Shown: positions 46,876 to 54,913, counted from the stretch's first letter. The stretch is 64,000 bases of DNA from Enterococcus haemoperoxidus ATCC BAA-382 (GCF_000407165.1 NZ_KE136479.1:2057464-2121463), one strand, 5' to 3'. Program-made: numbers and translations. The notes: a model not told the origin generated them from the letters alone.

Positions 46876-48216
46876 CTAATTTTTAAACGAATGAATTGGG
46901 GCAGGAATACGGCCACCACGCAAAATAAAATCAGTAGAAGCATAGTTATTGACTTTCATAACTGGGGCTCTGCCTAATAATCCACCAAACTCAACCATAT
47001 CACCAACTTTTGTCCCTTTTGCTGGTATAAGTCTAACAGCCGTCGTTTTGTGATTGATTACACCAATCGCTGCTTCATCTGCAATCATTGCAGCAATTGT
47101 TTCTGCTGATGTCTCACCAGGTATCGCCACCATGTCTAAACCAACGGAACATATTGCCGTCATTGCTTCTAATTTTTCTAGATTCAGCGCACCATTATTA
47201 ACTGCATCGATCATTCCAGCATCTTCTGAAACGGGAATAAATGCACCTGATAATCCACCAACATGATTACAGGCCATGACACCGCCTTTTTTCACTGCAT
47301 CGTTCAACAATGCCAAAGCAGCAGTTGTTCCATGAGTCCCTACACTTTCTAAACCCATTTCCTCCAAAATATAAGCTACGCTATCACCCACAGCTGGAGT
47401 TGGGGCTAAGGATAGATCGACAATTCCAAAAGGTACATCAAGACGTTCTGATGCTATTTTTCCAACCAATTGTCCCATTCTAGTAATTTTAAATGCCGTT
47501 TGTTTTACTACTTCTGCCACGACATCAAAGGGCTCTCCTTTGACTTTTTCTAATGCTCGTTTAACAACACCAGGTCCGCTCACACCTACATTGATCACAC
47601 AATCCGCTTCGCCAACTCCATGAAACGCCCCTGCCATAAACGGATTGTCTTCTACCGCATTAGCGAATACCACCAATTTAGCACAACCCATATCAGATTT
47701 TTCTGCAGTTTCTTTGATTACATAGCCCATATGACGAACTGCATCCATATTGATTCCTGCTTTGGTTGAACCGATATTTACAGAAGAACAGACAAATTCT
47801 GTTTCAGCTAACGCTTGTGGAATCGAATTAATCAAAATTTCATCACCATGTTGGTAGCCTTTTTCAACTAGCGCACTGAATCCACCAATGAAATTGACCC
47901 CCACTGCTTGAGCTGCTCGGTCTAACGCTTTCGCATATTTCACATAATCTTTGTCTGGGCTTGCCGCCGCAATAATTCCAATCGGTGTTACAGAAATTCG
48001 TTTGTTAATGATCGGAATTCCATACTCAGATTCGATCTCTTCACCAACTTTAACTAGATTTTTGGCTAAACGAGTGATTTTATCATAGATTTTTTCACAC
48101 GCTCGATCACTATCGCTATCAATGCAATCTAACAATGAAATTCCCATTGTAATGGTTCGAATATCTAAATTTTCTTCTTCAATCATACGGATTGTTTCTA
48201 GAATCTGATTCGTTTC
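46876..48216 (-). CDS. UPF0210 (PFL-like) family protein
   Basis: A protein of about 446 residues of the UPF0210/DUF711 family, related in fold to pyruvate formate-lyase-like barrels but without known activity. Blocks visible are [49 protein letters not shown] near residue 205, [26 protein letters not shown] near 265 and [23 protein letters not shown] near 315. The TTG at 48216, seven bases after AGGAGG, is the only well-placed start; the reading frame further upstream is unsupported. It follows an ACT-domain gene, the usual pairing in Firmicutes, which suggests ligand control of the pair. Confidence 0.92.
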   Translation of the reverse strand, partial: ETNQILETIRMIEEENLDIRTITMGISLLDCIDSDSDRACEKIYDKITRLAKNLVKVGEEIESEYGIPIINKRISVTPIGIIAAASPDKDYVKYAKALDRAAQAVGVNFIGGFSALVEKGYQHGDEILINSIPQALAETEFVCSSVNIGSTKAGINMDAVRHMGYVIKETAEKSDMGCAKLVVFANAVEDNPFMAGAFHGVGEADCVINVGVSGPGVVKRALEKVKGEPFDVVAEVVKQTAFKITRMGQLVGKIASERLDVPFGIVDLSLAPTPAVGDSVAYILEEMGLESVGTHGTTAALALLNDAVKKGGVMACNHVGGLSGAFIPVSEDAGMIDAVNNGALNLEKLEAMTAICSVGLDMVAIPGETSAETIAAMIADEAAIGVINHKTTAVRLIPAKGTKVGDMVEFGGLLGRAPVMKVNNYASTDFILRGGRIPAPIHSFKN

Positions 48217-48364
48217 CAAAATATTTCCTCCTAAATTTAAAAGCGTAGTGGGCCGTTTAGGACTAGCAGATTTCATCTTTTCCCTAGACCTTCAATCCTT
48301 CTTAGGAATTGATGTGGTCGAATCCTAGACCATACTCTGTAGCTAAACACCCAAGCACTGATTA
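48217..48364 (-). other. Folded spacer between the ACT and UPF0210 genes
   Basis: Contains the imperfect hairpin GACC-TTCAATCC / GGAATTGA-GGTC near 48291-48340 and a repeat of CCTAGACC. The 18 bases including the ribosome site, TTAAATTTAGGAGGAAAT, are identical to those in front of the ACT gene at 48640-48657. Confidence 0.45.
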
Positions 48365-48634
48365 TTATAGTTTATGCATAACATTGAAGATTTCTTCATT
48401 TTGAATACTGATTGTCACATTTAGTTTCTCACCTAAAGTGTTTAATTCAGAACGGATTGCTTCAAAATCGTTCTTTTCTTTAGAAATTTCCAATACCATC
48501 ATCATTGTAAAATAGCTGTCCATGATTGTTTGGGAAACATCAATAATATTCATGTCCAGTTCAGCTAACTTTTGACTGACTCCTGCAATGATTCCCACTT
48601 TGTCTTTACCGATTACAGTTAATACTGCGCGCAT
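48365..48634 (-). CDS. ACT-domain protein, UPF0237 family
   Basis: An 89-residue protein consisting of one ACT domain: MRAVLTVIGKDKVGIIAGVS, then LAELDMNIIDVSQTIMDSYFTMMMVLEIS. ACT domains bind amino acids and regulate enzymes; UPF0237 members are nearly always encoded before the UPF0210 gene, as here, and the two may form a complex. The ligand is unknown. AGGAGG lies eight bases before the ATG. A structured leader of about 150 bases precedes it. Confidence 0.93.
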   Translation of the reverse strand: MRAVLTVIGKDKVGIIAGVSQKLAELDMNIIDVSQTIMDSYFTMMMVLEISKEKNDFEAIRSELNTLGEKLNVTISIQNEEIFNVMHKL

Positions 48635-48654
48635 ATCATTTCCTCCTAAATTTA

Positions 48655-48795
48655 AAAGTTAAAAGAGCTTTTGTAGCACCAAGTAAAAAATAGGAAAAAA
48701 TGACTGAGATGCTTCTTTTCTCATTCCATTTTTGTCTTTTTTCTGAGGTGGTAGCTCTTGAAGTTAGATAATATAAAACTTAAATAAGTTTTTCC
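48655..48795 (-). promoter_or_regulatory. Structured 5' leader of the ACT-UPF0210 operon
   Basis: In the transcript AAGAGCT (48759-48753) pairs with AGCTCTT (48669-48663) and CCACC with GGTG (48680-48677), closing a large loop that holds a second stem GGAATGAGA / TCTCA...TTTTTTCC. Such a closed, branched leader 5' of an ACT-domain gene could be a riboswitch or protein-binding site. No known class was recognised. Confidence 0.45.
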
Positions 48796-48796
48796 T

Positions 48797-48827
48797 ATTA
48801 TATCATAATTTGTTCAGCTATTAACAA
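48797..48827 (-). promoter_or_regulatory. Promoter of the ACT-UPF0210 operon
   Basis: TTGTTA (48827-48822) and TATAAT (48802-48797) on the minus strand, 19 bases apart; the spacing is longer than ideal but the -10 is perfect. Confidence 0.55.
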
Positions 48828-48884
48828 AAAATCAGAACAAAAGACTTTAAAAAGTAGTGATTGTTCGCTTTTTATTTTGCACAA

Positions 48885-48922
48885 AAAAGCTTCTGAGATT
48901 TTCATAAATGTTCTCAGAAGCT
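48885..48922 (-). terminator. Terminator of the zinc-ribbon membrane protein gene
   Basis: AAAGCTTCTGAGA and TCTCAGAAGCTTT are perfect arms, followed by TTTTTTG on the minus strand. Confidence 0.88.
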
Positions 48923-48928
48923 TTATAA

Positions 48929-49360
48929 TTAAACCGTTTTATTGAATTGTTCTTTACAAGTTGAACAAGTAACCTTGATTTTGCCTTTGCCTTTTGGTGC
49001 TCGTAATTGCTGTTTACAGTTTGGGCACTTGAAAAAAGTATAAGTCTTGCGCTCTTTGAGCGTTTCTTTTGAAAAATTAACTTTCTTTTTTAGTTGCTGT
49101 ACTTTTAAAACATAGCGAGTATTTTCATTGGAGCGAGGATAAATTCTTTTAGAGAAAAAACGATAGTTCATCCATAATAAAAGTGCCACTGCTAACCAAA
49201 ACGCAATCGATGTTGGTAAAAATAAATTAAGCAATAATAGTATCAGACTAATCTTCATCAAGGTATTATTCAATTGATCCATGCGGGCGTATCTTCCTAC
49301 CAATAATTTTTGAATTTTTGCATTCCAGCGAAGTAACCGTTCAAGCCAAATTTGTCCCAT
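48929..49360 (-). CDS. Membrane protein with C-terminal zinc ribbon
   Basis: A 143-residue protein. Residues 30-66 hold two close membrane helices (TLMKISLILLLLNLFL and TSIAFWLAVALLLWMNY), followed by a basic stretch and a C-terminal zinc ribbon with CPNCKQQLRAPKGKGKIKVTCSTC (about 112-136), a CxxC-CxxC layout. The ribbon would face the cytoplasm. Proteins of this type are common in Lactobacillales but their role is unknown. AGAGGGA lies seven bases before the ATG and a strong terminator follows. Confidence 0.8.
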   Translation of the reverse strand: MGQIWLERLLRWNAKIQKLLVGRYARMDQLNNTLMKISLILLLLNLFLPTSIAFWLAVALLLWMNYRFFSKRIYPRSNENTRYVLKVQQLKKKVNFSKETLKERKTYTFFKCPNCKQQLRAPKGKGKIKVTCSTCKEQFNKTV

Positions 49361-49438
49361 ATGATCCCTCTTTTCTTTGCTATTATCTCAATCAATAGTC
49401 GTAGTTTCAAGAGGTATAGTGAAAAAATCTAGAACAAA

Positions 49439-50327
49439 TCAAAAATAAATCTGGTTGATTTTCACAATTTCGTCTTTGACTTTTTCTTTTAATTCAATTG
49501 GGCTTACTACTTCAATTGAAGCACCAAATGATAACAAGTAAGAAGTTAGCCAAGCTCCTTCTGGCTGCCAGGTTTTTACTTTAGTATATTCTGTATCTTG
49601 CTCTATTTTGATATTAGGTAAATCTTCTTGTACTCGGTAAAATAGGTCATTTTTTATCTTAAATTCAATATATATCTTTGAAAATTCTGGCTGATAATCT
49701 TTGATCAAATAAGCTTCATCGATATCGTTAGTAGAAATTACTAGATCGGTCATCCTTCTTAATTTGAATAGTCGAGTGGTTTTTCTAACACAACAATAAC
49801 CAGCTAAATACCAGACATTTTGCTTGAAAATCAATTTATTTGGCATTGCTTCTCTTATAGTTTTTTGGCCTTTTCCATTAATGTAGGAAAAAATGATACA
49901 CTTTTTTTGATTTTTGGCTTTGGTGATCAATCCGATCAGATTTGCTTCATCTTCTCGACCCCAAGTTGAAAAATCTATATCGATCCATTGTTCTACTTCT
50001 TTTTTTAAATAAGGAGGACAGTTTATTGACTAAAGGGGTTACGCTTTTTAAATTAGTCGCTGCTAAATTTTGCAGAGCTAAAATGATCTGATCTTGCTCT
50101 GCATCATCTACAAAAGTAGCGGACAAATGATGCGTGTCCAACAAACGAATTCCGCCATCTCGTCCGCTTTGAGCGTATACTGGAAAACCTAACGCAGACA
50201 ACGTGTTAATATCTCGATAAATCGTACGTGTCGATACTTCCAGTTGTTCTGCTAGGATCATTGCATTCGCTTTATTATGCATCGTTAAATAATGCATAAT
50301 ATAAAACAATCTAAAAAGATTATTCAT
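49439..50327 (-). pseudogene. HTH-WYL (YafY-type) transcriptional regulator, frameshifted
   Basis: Two reading frames make up one regulator of about 295 residues. The first (50327-49947) has the HTH_11 domain (AMILAEQLEVSTRTIYRDINTLSALGFPVYAQSGRDGG) and stops after FKKRSRT; the second (from about 50010 to 49439) continues KKEVEQWIDIDFSTWGRED and then the WYL domain with VWYLAGYCCVRKTTRLFKLRRM. The break lies in TTTAAAAAAAGAAG near 50004-50010: one A too many in a run of seven. Removing it restores a full protein. It may be a true mutation, a slippery site or a sequencing error. It overlaps the DUF3224 gene by eight bases. Confidence 0.85.
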
Positions 50328-50721
50328 TGTCCTTGAAATCCAAAATCAGCTTACTATTGTCACCAACAAAATCATATTGATAAGAGCCAGTCAATCCTTG
50401 TAATTCTCCAGTACTTTTAATGATCATGCCTGGGGAATCAAGTGATCCTTTATCGAAAATTCCCTTTTCAGCCGCTGTAAAGGTTCCTGTTTTTCCTTTA
50501 TATTGGCCTTCAAAGTGAAGGAATCCTGTGATTCTAGCTGTTGCAAGATGACCATCTTCTTTATTGCTTTCTAAATAATAGAGCAAATACTCCACCCATG
50601 CTTTACCTTGCAAAGCGCCTTCAAGTTCGTATTCTGCTCGGACTCGATTCACTGGAAAGTCTATTTTTTGTTCATCTACTGCTTGTTCGTCCCATTTTGT
50701 TACGCTGAATGTTACACTCAT
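50320..50721 (-). CDS. DUF3224 domain protein
   Basis: A 133-residue soluble protein of the allene-oxide-cyclase-like beta-barrel type: TFSVTKWDEQAVDE at the start, ARITGFLHFEGQYKGKTGTF in the middle and GELQGLTGSYQYDFVGDNSKLILDF at the end match DUF3224. Function unknown. AGGAGGGA lies six bases before the ATG. It is followed by, and overlaps, the broken WYL regulator that presumably controlled this pair. Confidence 0.88.
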   Translation of the reverse strand: MSVTFSVTKWDEQAVDEQKIDFPVNRVRAEYELEGALQGKAWVEYLLYYLESNKEDGHLATARITGFLHFEGQYKGKTGTFTAAEKGIFDKGSLDSPGMIIKSTGELQGLTGSYQYDFVGDNSKLILDFKDNE

Positions 50722-50820
50722 ACTTATCCCTCCTTATGAATTACAGGATAGCAAACATACGTTCCTTTTACAAGCGAACAGCGTATTAAAAATTTATTTT
50801 GATACACACATACTTATTTC

Positions 50821-51351
50821 TTAGTTCAATAGGGCTTCTGTAATTTTTCTGCTAAATACCGTCACGTTTTCTGAATTAGACGCTGCCGTCGTAACATCTA
50901 AATGACCAGGATCTTTTGACCATGCGCCTGAATCTGCAGTTAAATAAATGCTTAACTTTTCTTCATTTTTATGTTTATTTAGGTAATCAAGAACAGTTTT
51001 AGGTGGATCACTTGATTGAACTGTCGATAAGACGATTACTTTATCCCAGTCTTCAATCTCATTTTCCCCAATTTCTTCAACCGATTCTACTTGTATATAA
51101 ATATTTTCATCCACTAGATTTTTTTTAAGTTCATTGATTACCTCATTTTTAAAAGCACGGTCTTGAGTGTAAATAATGGCTTTATAGGAATCGGACTTTT
51201 TCTTTAGCTCTTTATTGATTTCATAACTTGAAGTAACACCTTGAATCCTTGCGATGCGGTAATATCCTAAAAATCCAGCTCCTCCTAGTGCAATTAGAAC
51301 AATTCCGATCAATCCATATTTGAACATTTTATTTTTCCATAATTTTTTCAT
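50821..51351 (-). CDS. Membrane-anchored protein of unknown function
   Basis: A 176-residue protein with a basic N-terminus, one membrane helix (about 11-31, YGLIGIVLIALGGAGFLGYY) and an extracytoplasmic or cytoplasmic alpha/beta domain: KAIIYTQDRAFKNEVINELK, WDKVIVLSTVQSSDPPKTVL and KLSIYLTADSGAW alternate strands and helices like a flavodoxin fold, but no flavin loop is recognisable. It follows the GntR-ABC genes and is probably the last gene of that unit; the topology would fit an accessory factor of an ABC exporter. Not recognised. Confidence 0.65.
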   Translation of the reverse strand: MKKLWKNKMFKYGLIGIVLIALGGAGFLGYYRIARIQGVTSSYEINKELKKKSDSYKAIIYTQDRAFKNEVINELKKNLVDENIYIQVESVEEIGENEIEDWDKVIVLSTVQSSDPPKTVLDYLNKHKNEEKLSIYLTADSGAWSKDPGHLDVTTAASNSENVTVFSRKITEALLN

Positions 51352-51373
51352 TTTTTTACCTACTTTCCTTATT

Positions 51374-51652
51374 TTATTCGTAACGTAACGCTGTTATTGG
51401 GTCTAATTTTACTGCTGGATAAAGTGCGAAAATCACGCCTAATATTCCCGCTATCCCTAATGCTGCTGGTGTATTGAGCAGTGCTAGCTGAATGATTTGA
51501 TCAAAACCAATACATAATTCAATTACTGGATCTGCTAAAAATTGGATTAAATGGGCAAAAGTGTTGGATAAAAGCATAATATAGATTGCCTCCGTCCTGA
51601 ATAAACGATTGATATATGCTTTTTTATAGCCAATTGATACATTTTTTCTCAC
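51374..51652 (-). pseudogene. C-terminal remnant of a MacB/FtsX-type ABC permease
   Basis: Ninety-two codons from a weak GTG. The end GVIFALYPAVKLDPITALRYE is the signature C-terminus of FtsX-like permeases, and MRKNVSIGYKKAYINRLFRTEAIYIMLL corresponds to the cytoplasmic IG-x-KKA loop and following helix. A complete protein would carry an N-terminal helix and a large extracellular domain, all missing here. It begins directly behind the preceding permease gene (stop 51653), without ribosome site. Interpreted as a deletion remnant of a second permease in this cassette. Confidence 0.65.
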
Positions 51653-52318
51653 CTATCTATTATCCTTTAACTGATTTTTTTCGAGCCATAGATAAACAAA
51701 TATGATTGCTGCTGAAAGACAAGCATTTAAAATAAACGTACTTGGATAAACATTTCCATTATTAAGTGGTAATGCGATATTCATGCTTTGAGGAAAGTAA
51801 TAACGAGTGACGTCATTCAGCAAAACAATCAGTATCCAACCAATTGCCACAACAACTATTTTTGATAAATTTGGCAACCATAATTTAGCAACAATACCTC
51901 TGAGCAAAATCAAATAACTGATCGTACCGGCAAGATAAACAGCTAACTCTAACGCTAGTAGCAGTAGTTCTACTAGGTCTAACGAAATCATTGTAAAATT
52001 AAACACTAAATTGATTGCACCAATCATGATGACTTGAATATAAGAAAGTAAATATTTGGCAGTGATTTTCTCAAAAGGTGACTGATTAGCTGTGCTTGCT
52101 AATGTCAGATGATTCGACTTTATATCTAGTTGATTGATCCGCCAAGTCAAAACGATTGTCGCCCCTACAGAGATTACAATTGGTAGACGCTCCCACTGAG
52201 ATTCGGGTATCATTATTTGAAAAACATATTTAGCAAAATAGCTGGTTAAAATCAAAAGCAAACTACTTAAAAAGAACTTCTTGCTTTTTTCATGATAAAA
52301 ATTAAATAAACGTATCAT
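51653..52318 (-). CDS. ABC transporter membrane protein
   Basis: A 221-residue hydrophobic protein with six predicted membrane segments (for example FFLSSLLLILTSYFAKYVF, LPIVISVGATIVLTW and IVVVAIGWILIVLL). No permease family is recognisable, but it lies between an ABC ATPase gene and a permease remnant and overlaps the ATPase stop, so it is presumably the membrane partner. GAGGAGGAAG precedes the ATG at 52318; the five-codon longer reading is not supported. Substrate unknown. Confidence 0.72.
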   Translation of the reverse strand: MIRLFNFYHEKSKKFFLSSLLLILTSYFAKYVFQIMIPESQWERLPIVISVGATIVLTWRINQLDIKSNHLTLASTANQSPFEKITAKYLLSYIQVIMIGAINLVFNFTMISLDLVELLLLALELAVYLAGTISYLILLRGIVAKLWLPNLSKIVVVAIGWILIVLLNDVTRYYFPQSMNIALPLNNGNVYPSTFILNACLSAAIIFVYLWLEKNQLKDNR

Positions 52319-53006
52319 TGGCTTCCTCCTCATAGATTTTTTTTAAAGACAAACATTTTCGTTCCCGTAGGTCTTCCAAATTGATTACTTCGCAATATCT
52401 ATTTGGATTCATAAATAATACATCTGTAAATAAGGTATCCATCTCTTCAATAAAATTTGTTGAAACTAAAATTAGTTTGTTTTCACCACTGGCTTTCCTC
52501 AACATTTTTTTTACTTGTATGCGAGAGGAATAATCTAAATAAGCAAATGGCTCATCTAGCAGAAAAATACTTGTTGCTTTGGCGTATTCACATGCAATCT
52601 TCACTTTAACTTTAGTACCCTCTGAAAGTTCCTGCCATTTTTGCTTAGGAGAAATCTGCCAGAGTTCAAGTTGCTCTATCGCCTTTTCTAGCTGAAAACC
52701 AGGAAATAATAAAGTATACTCAATCAGTATTTGTCTAATCGTTTGGGTATCTTCAAAATAGTTAATGGTTGATGCATAGGCTATGCTAGATTTAAATAAA
52801 GTACTACTTTGTGGCTGATCATTGTATAGGATCAGCCCAGTGCTAATATTTTTTTGTCCAGAAATACAATCTAATAGAGTTGTTTTCCCCGTTCCGTTTT
52901 TTCCGAGAATACCGAGAATTTGACCATCACTTAAGTCAAAAGATAACTCATGAAAAATATTTTTTTGATATTCTTTACCGATATTTTTTACCCGTAATTT
53001 ATTCAT
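52302..53006 (-). CDS. ABC transporter ATP-binding protein
   Basis: A 234-residue ATPase. Walker A is GILGKNGTGKTTLLDC (about 32-47), the signature is LSEGTKVKVKIACEYA (about 130-145, degenerate relative to LSGGQ), Walker B is SIFLLDEPFAYLDYSS and the switch region ILVSTNFIEEMD lacks the usual H-loop histidine (Asn at that place). Such degenerate ATPases occur in YtrB-type and bacteriocin-related exporters. ATG at 53006 is preceded by AGGAG; it overlaps the gntR stop. Operon gntR-ATPase-permease. Confidence 0.88.
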   Translation of the reverse strand: MNKLRVKNIGKEYQKNIFHELSFDLSDGQILGILGKNGTGKTTLLDCISGQKNISTGLILYNDQPQSSTLFKSSIAYASTINYFEDTQTIRQILIEYTLLFPGFQLEKAIEQLELWQISPKQKWQELSEGTKVKVKIACEYAKATSIFLLDEPFAYLDYSSRIQVKKMLRKASGENKLILVSTNFIEEMDTLFTDVLFMNPNRYCEVINLEDLRERKCLSLKKIYEEEANDTFI

Positions 53007-53364
53007 TTGCACTCCTCACAATCCGTTCAATGATGTGCTTATTTTCGTTCTGTGTTAAATCAAGCTTCTTTAATTGAACGATGAAAGCTTCTATATGTGC
53101 TTCAATCAATCGTAAGCGTAAATCTGTAATTTTATCCGTTTTGTTTGTCACGAACTTACCAATCCCTCTCTGACTGATCAAAATTTTTTCTTGTTCTAAA
53201 AGACTGTAGGCCCGTTGAATAGTTGTTGGGTTTACCTCTAAATCTTCTGCCATTTGTCTGACAGATGGCACTTTTTCATTTGGTTGCCATTGGTTACTAG
53301 CAATCAAATGTTCGACCTGCTCGATAATTTGTTTATAGATGGGTCTGTTTCCATCATAATTCAC
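52999..53364 (-). CDS. GntR family transcriptional regulator (YtrA subgroup)
   Basis: A 121-residue regulator: winged helix at about 5-70 (RPIYKQIIEQVEHLIASNQW, KVPSVRQMAEDLEVNPTTIQRAYSLLEQ) and a short C-terminal helical dimerisation part without a ligand domain, typical of the YtrA subgroup that controls adjacent ABC transporters. GGGAGG abuts an ATG at 53370, so GTG at 53364, six bases behind the ribosome site, is taken as start. A dyad at 53383-53419 just upstream is the likely autoregulatory operator. Confidence 0.88.
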   Translation of the reverse strand: MNYDGNRPIYKQIIEQVEHLIASNQWQPNEKVPSVRQMAEDLEVNPTTIQRAYSLLEQEKILISQRGIGKFVTNKTDKITDLRLRLIEAHIEAFIVQLKKLDLTQNENKHIIERIVRSANE

Positions 53365-53382
53365 CTGCATCCTCCCTTTCCT

Positions 53383-53419
53383 AGTTGTATGCTGTACTGT
53401 TTCAGCCATACACTCAACT
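53383..53419. promoter_or_regulatory. Candidate operator of the GntR-ABC operon
   Basis: AGTTG-TATG-CTG and CAG-CCATA-CACT-CAACT form an interrupted dyad directly in front of the gntR ribosome site; YtrA-type regulators bind GTGTA...TACAC-like sequences, which resemble the core here. Confidence 0.45.
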
Positions 53420-53451
53420 GGTAAAACCTATTTTAGAGGAAATAAAAAAAA

Positions 53452-53476
53452 CGATTTATATCACTGATATAAATCG
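53452..53476 (-). terminator. Perfect dyad between gntR and crp, terminator-like
   Basis: CGATTTATATCA, a single C, and TGATATAAATCG are perfect 12-base arms. On the minus strand TTTTTTTT follows, as in an intrinsic terminator, but it lies upstream of gntR. It may stop antisense transcription from the crp side or act as attenuator or operator. Confidence 0.6.
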
Positions 53477-53590
53477 CCTAAAGTTGCTTTATTTATGGAA
53501 AGTTAGTTCAAAGAATTAATCAGATTATGCTATACTTTCTATACTTGAAAGGGGGAGGAACCAATCGAATTATATAAAAATAATCTACTT

Positions 53591-54196
53591 TTGATTGACT
53601 ATTTAAAGAAAGTTCCTCATAGTAAATGGTCAGAAAAAACGTATCAAAAAGATACTTTGGTCGTTGATGAATATGAAAAAACGAAAAATATCTATTATGT
53701 TGTTGAAGGTGTTCTTTGTGTGGAAATCCTTAATGATGGCAAACGCTATATTTCTTCTTTTATTTTTCAAAATGATTTTTTCGGCTTGGATAGTTTTTCT
53801 ACCTTTAAACAAAAGGAGCATAGTATTCGTGTCATTAGTGAAGATGCTACAATTTTTTGCTTACCAAAGGACAAGTTTCTTCTTTCATTAAACGAAGATC
53901 CTCATTATTATGAGTTAATGCTGACTAATTTTGCTGACATCTTCCAACGACATTACGGTTATTTTAATTTTCTTCATTTACCTACTACTAAACGAATGAA
54001 ACATGCACTGACTTATTTGAGTGATCACATTGGTATCGTAACAGAGAGCGAACAGTTGGAATTACCGACATTTATCACACAAGAAGTATTATCAAAATTC
54101 TGCCGTACATCACAATCCAGAGTTTCCGTTTCTTTAAATGAATTGGCAGAAGAAGGCTGGTTAATAAAAAAGAAAGTTCCGATCACTATGAAATAA
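53591..54196 (+). CDS. Crp/Fnr family transcriptional regulator
   Basis: A regulator of 201 residues from TTG at 53591. Residues 20-110 are a cyclic-nucleotide-binding-like beta roll (NIYYVVEGVLCVEILNDGKRYISSFIFQNDFFGLDSF), followed by a long helix and a winged helix at about 135-195 (LPTFITQEVLSKFCRTSQSRVSVSLNELAEEG). It lacks the Fnr cysteine cluster at its start, so the signal is unknown. GGGGGAGG at 53551-53558 is too far from the TTG but five bases before an in-frame ATC at 53564, from which the text ELYKNNLL leads smoothly into the protein; a start at AUC is possible. Divergent from gntR. Confidence 0.85.
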   Translation: MIDYLKKVPHSKWSEKTYQKDTLVVDEYEKTKNIYYVVEGVLCVEILNDGKRYISSFIFQNDFFGLDSFSTFKQKEHSIRVISEDATIFCLPKDKFLLSLNEDPHYYELMLTNFADIFQRHYGYFNFLHLPTTKRMKHALTYLSDHIGIVTESEQLELPTFITQEVLSKFCRTSQSRVSVSLNELAEEGWLIKKKVPITMK

Positions 54197-54236
54197 AAAA
54201 GTCAAAAATCAGTATCATGCTGATTTTTGACTTCTT
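54195..54236 (+). terminator. crp terminator
   Basis: GTCAAAAATCAG and CTGATTTTTGAC are perfect arms around TATCATG, with an A run in front and TTCTT behind. Confidence 0.82.
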
Positions 54237-54246
54237 ACGAATAGAC

Positions 54247-54361
54247 GGCGGAAACAAAAACAGTCCCTTCTTATTGCTGTAGAACACAATAAGCTAACAG
54301 TTGATGTTGCACAGTAACTACTTGGTTCTCTTGGGGAAACGCTTTTGTTCCACGCCTTTTT
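54247..54361 (+). ncRNA. Folded intergenic element, possible small RNA
   Basis: GGCG-GAAACAAAAACAG at the left pairs with CTTTTGTTCC-CGCC at the right, followed by TTTTTATTT. Inside are the perfect hairpin CTTATTG/CAATAAG (54270-54293) and AACAGT/AGTAACT. A closed, branched fold ending in a T run would suit a small RNA or a mobile intergenic repeat. No promoter was recognised. Confidence 0.4.
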
Positions 54362-54363
54362 AT

Positions 54364-54618
54364 TTATCTTGTTTTTACGATCATTTCTAAGGCCTTTATC
54401 ATTTCTTCTCCAGCTAGATCGATATTTTCATCTTCCATACACTGCTTTAGATTTTCAGTTACTACAAGCCCTATGACTTTATCGATACTTGAACGAACTG
54501 CCATCAATTGCGTCACAACTTCTCGGCAATCTTTTCCTTCATCCATCATTTTTAAAATACCGCGAATTTGTCCTTCCGAACGTTTCAAACGATTCGCTAA
54601 TTTAGGATCACAAGCCAT
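54364..54618 (-). CDS. cstR: Persulfide-sensing repressor CstR
   Basis: An 84-residue CsoR/FrmR-family (DUF156) regulator, all helical: MACDPKLANRLKRSEGQIRG, then EGKDCREVVTQLMAVRSSIDK. Counted from the ATG at 54618, cysteines fall at 31 and 60, exactly the pair used by CstR of Staphylococcus aureus, and the copper-binding histidine of CsoR is replaced by Asn56. It should therefore sense sulfane sulfur, not copper. AGGAG lies nine bases before the ATG; the gene overlaps the rhodanese stop. Last gene of the sulfur operon, with its operator 2.3 kb upstream in front of the first gene. Confidence 0.88.
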   Translation of the reverse strand: MACDPKLANRLKRSEGQIRGILKMMDEGKDCREVVTQLMAVRSSIDKVIGLVVTENLKQCMEDENIDLAGEEMIKALEMIVKTR

Positions 54619-54913
54619 CCACAACTTCTCCTCTCCATGCAGACATACCGCCCATCACATTCGTAACATCATACCCTACTGAAGCAAAATATTCACTCGC
54701 CATTTGCGAGCGCCCGCCGGCATGACAAATAATATAGTAGTGTTGAGTTTTGTCTAATGATTCTGCTGTTTCTTGTAGCGTGCTTAGTGGTAGATTTTTT
54801 GCACCTTTGATGTGTCCAGAAACATATTCATCTTCCTCACGTACGTCTATGATTGCTAGTTGATTTCTTTTTTCTAATTGTTCAAATTCATCGATCATGA
54901 TTGATTTATACAT
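54608..54913 (-). CDS. Rhodanese-domain protein
   Basis: A 101-residue single-domain sulfurtransferase. The core IIDVREEDEYVSGHIKGAKNLPLS and the active-site loop YIICHAGGRSQMASEYF (cysteine at about 71) are complete. It probably carries persulfide between proteins or from persulfide donors to acceptors such as CoA. Its ATG overlaps the preceding stop (TAATG) with AGGAGG in front, and its own end overlaps cstR by eleven bases. Confidence 0.92.
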   Translation of the reverse strand: MYKSIMIDEFEQLEKRNQLAIIDVREEDEYVSGHIKGAKNLPLSTLQETAESLDKTQHYYIICHAGGRSQMASEYFASVGYDVTNVMGGMSAWRGEVVDGL

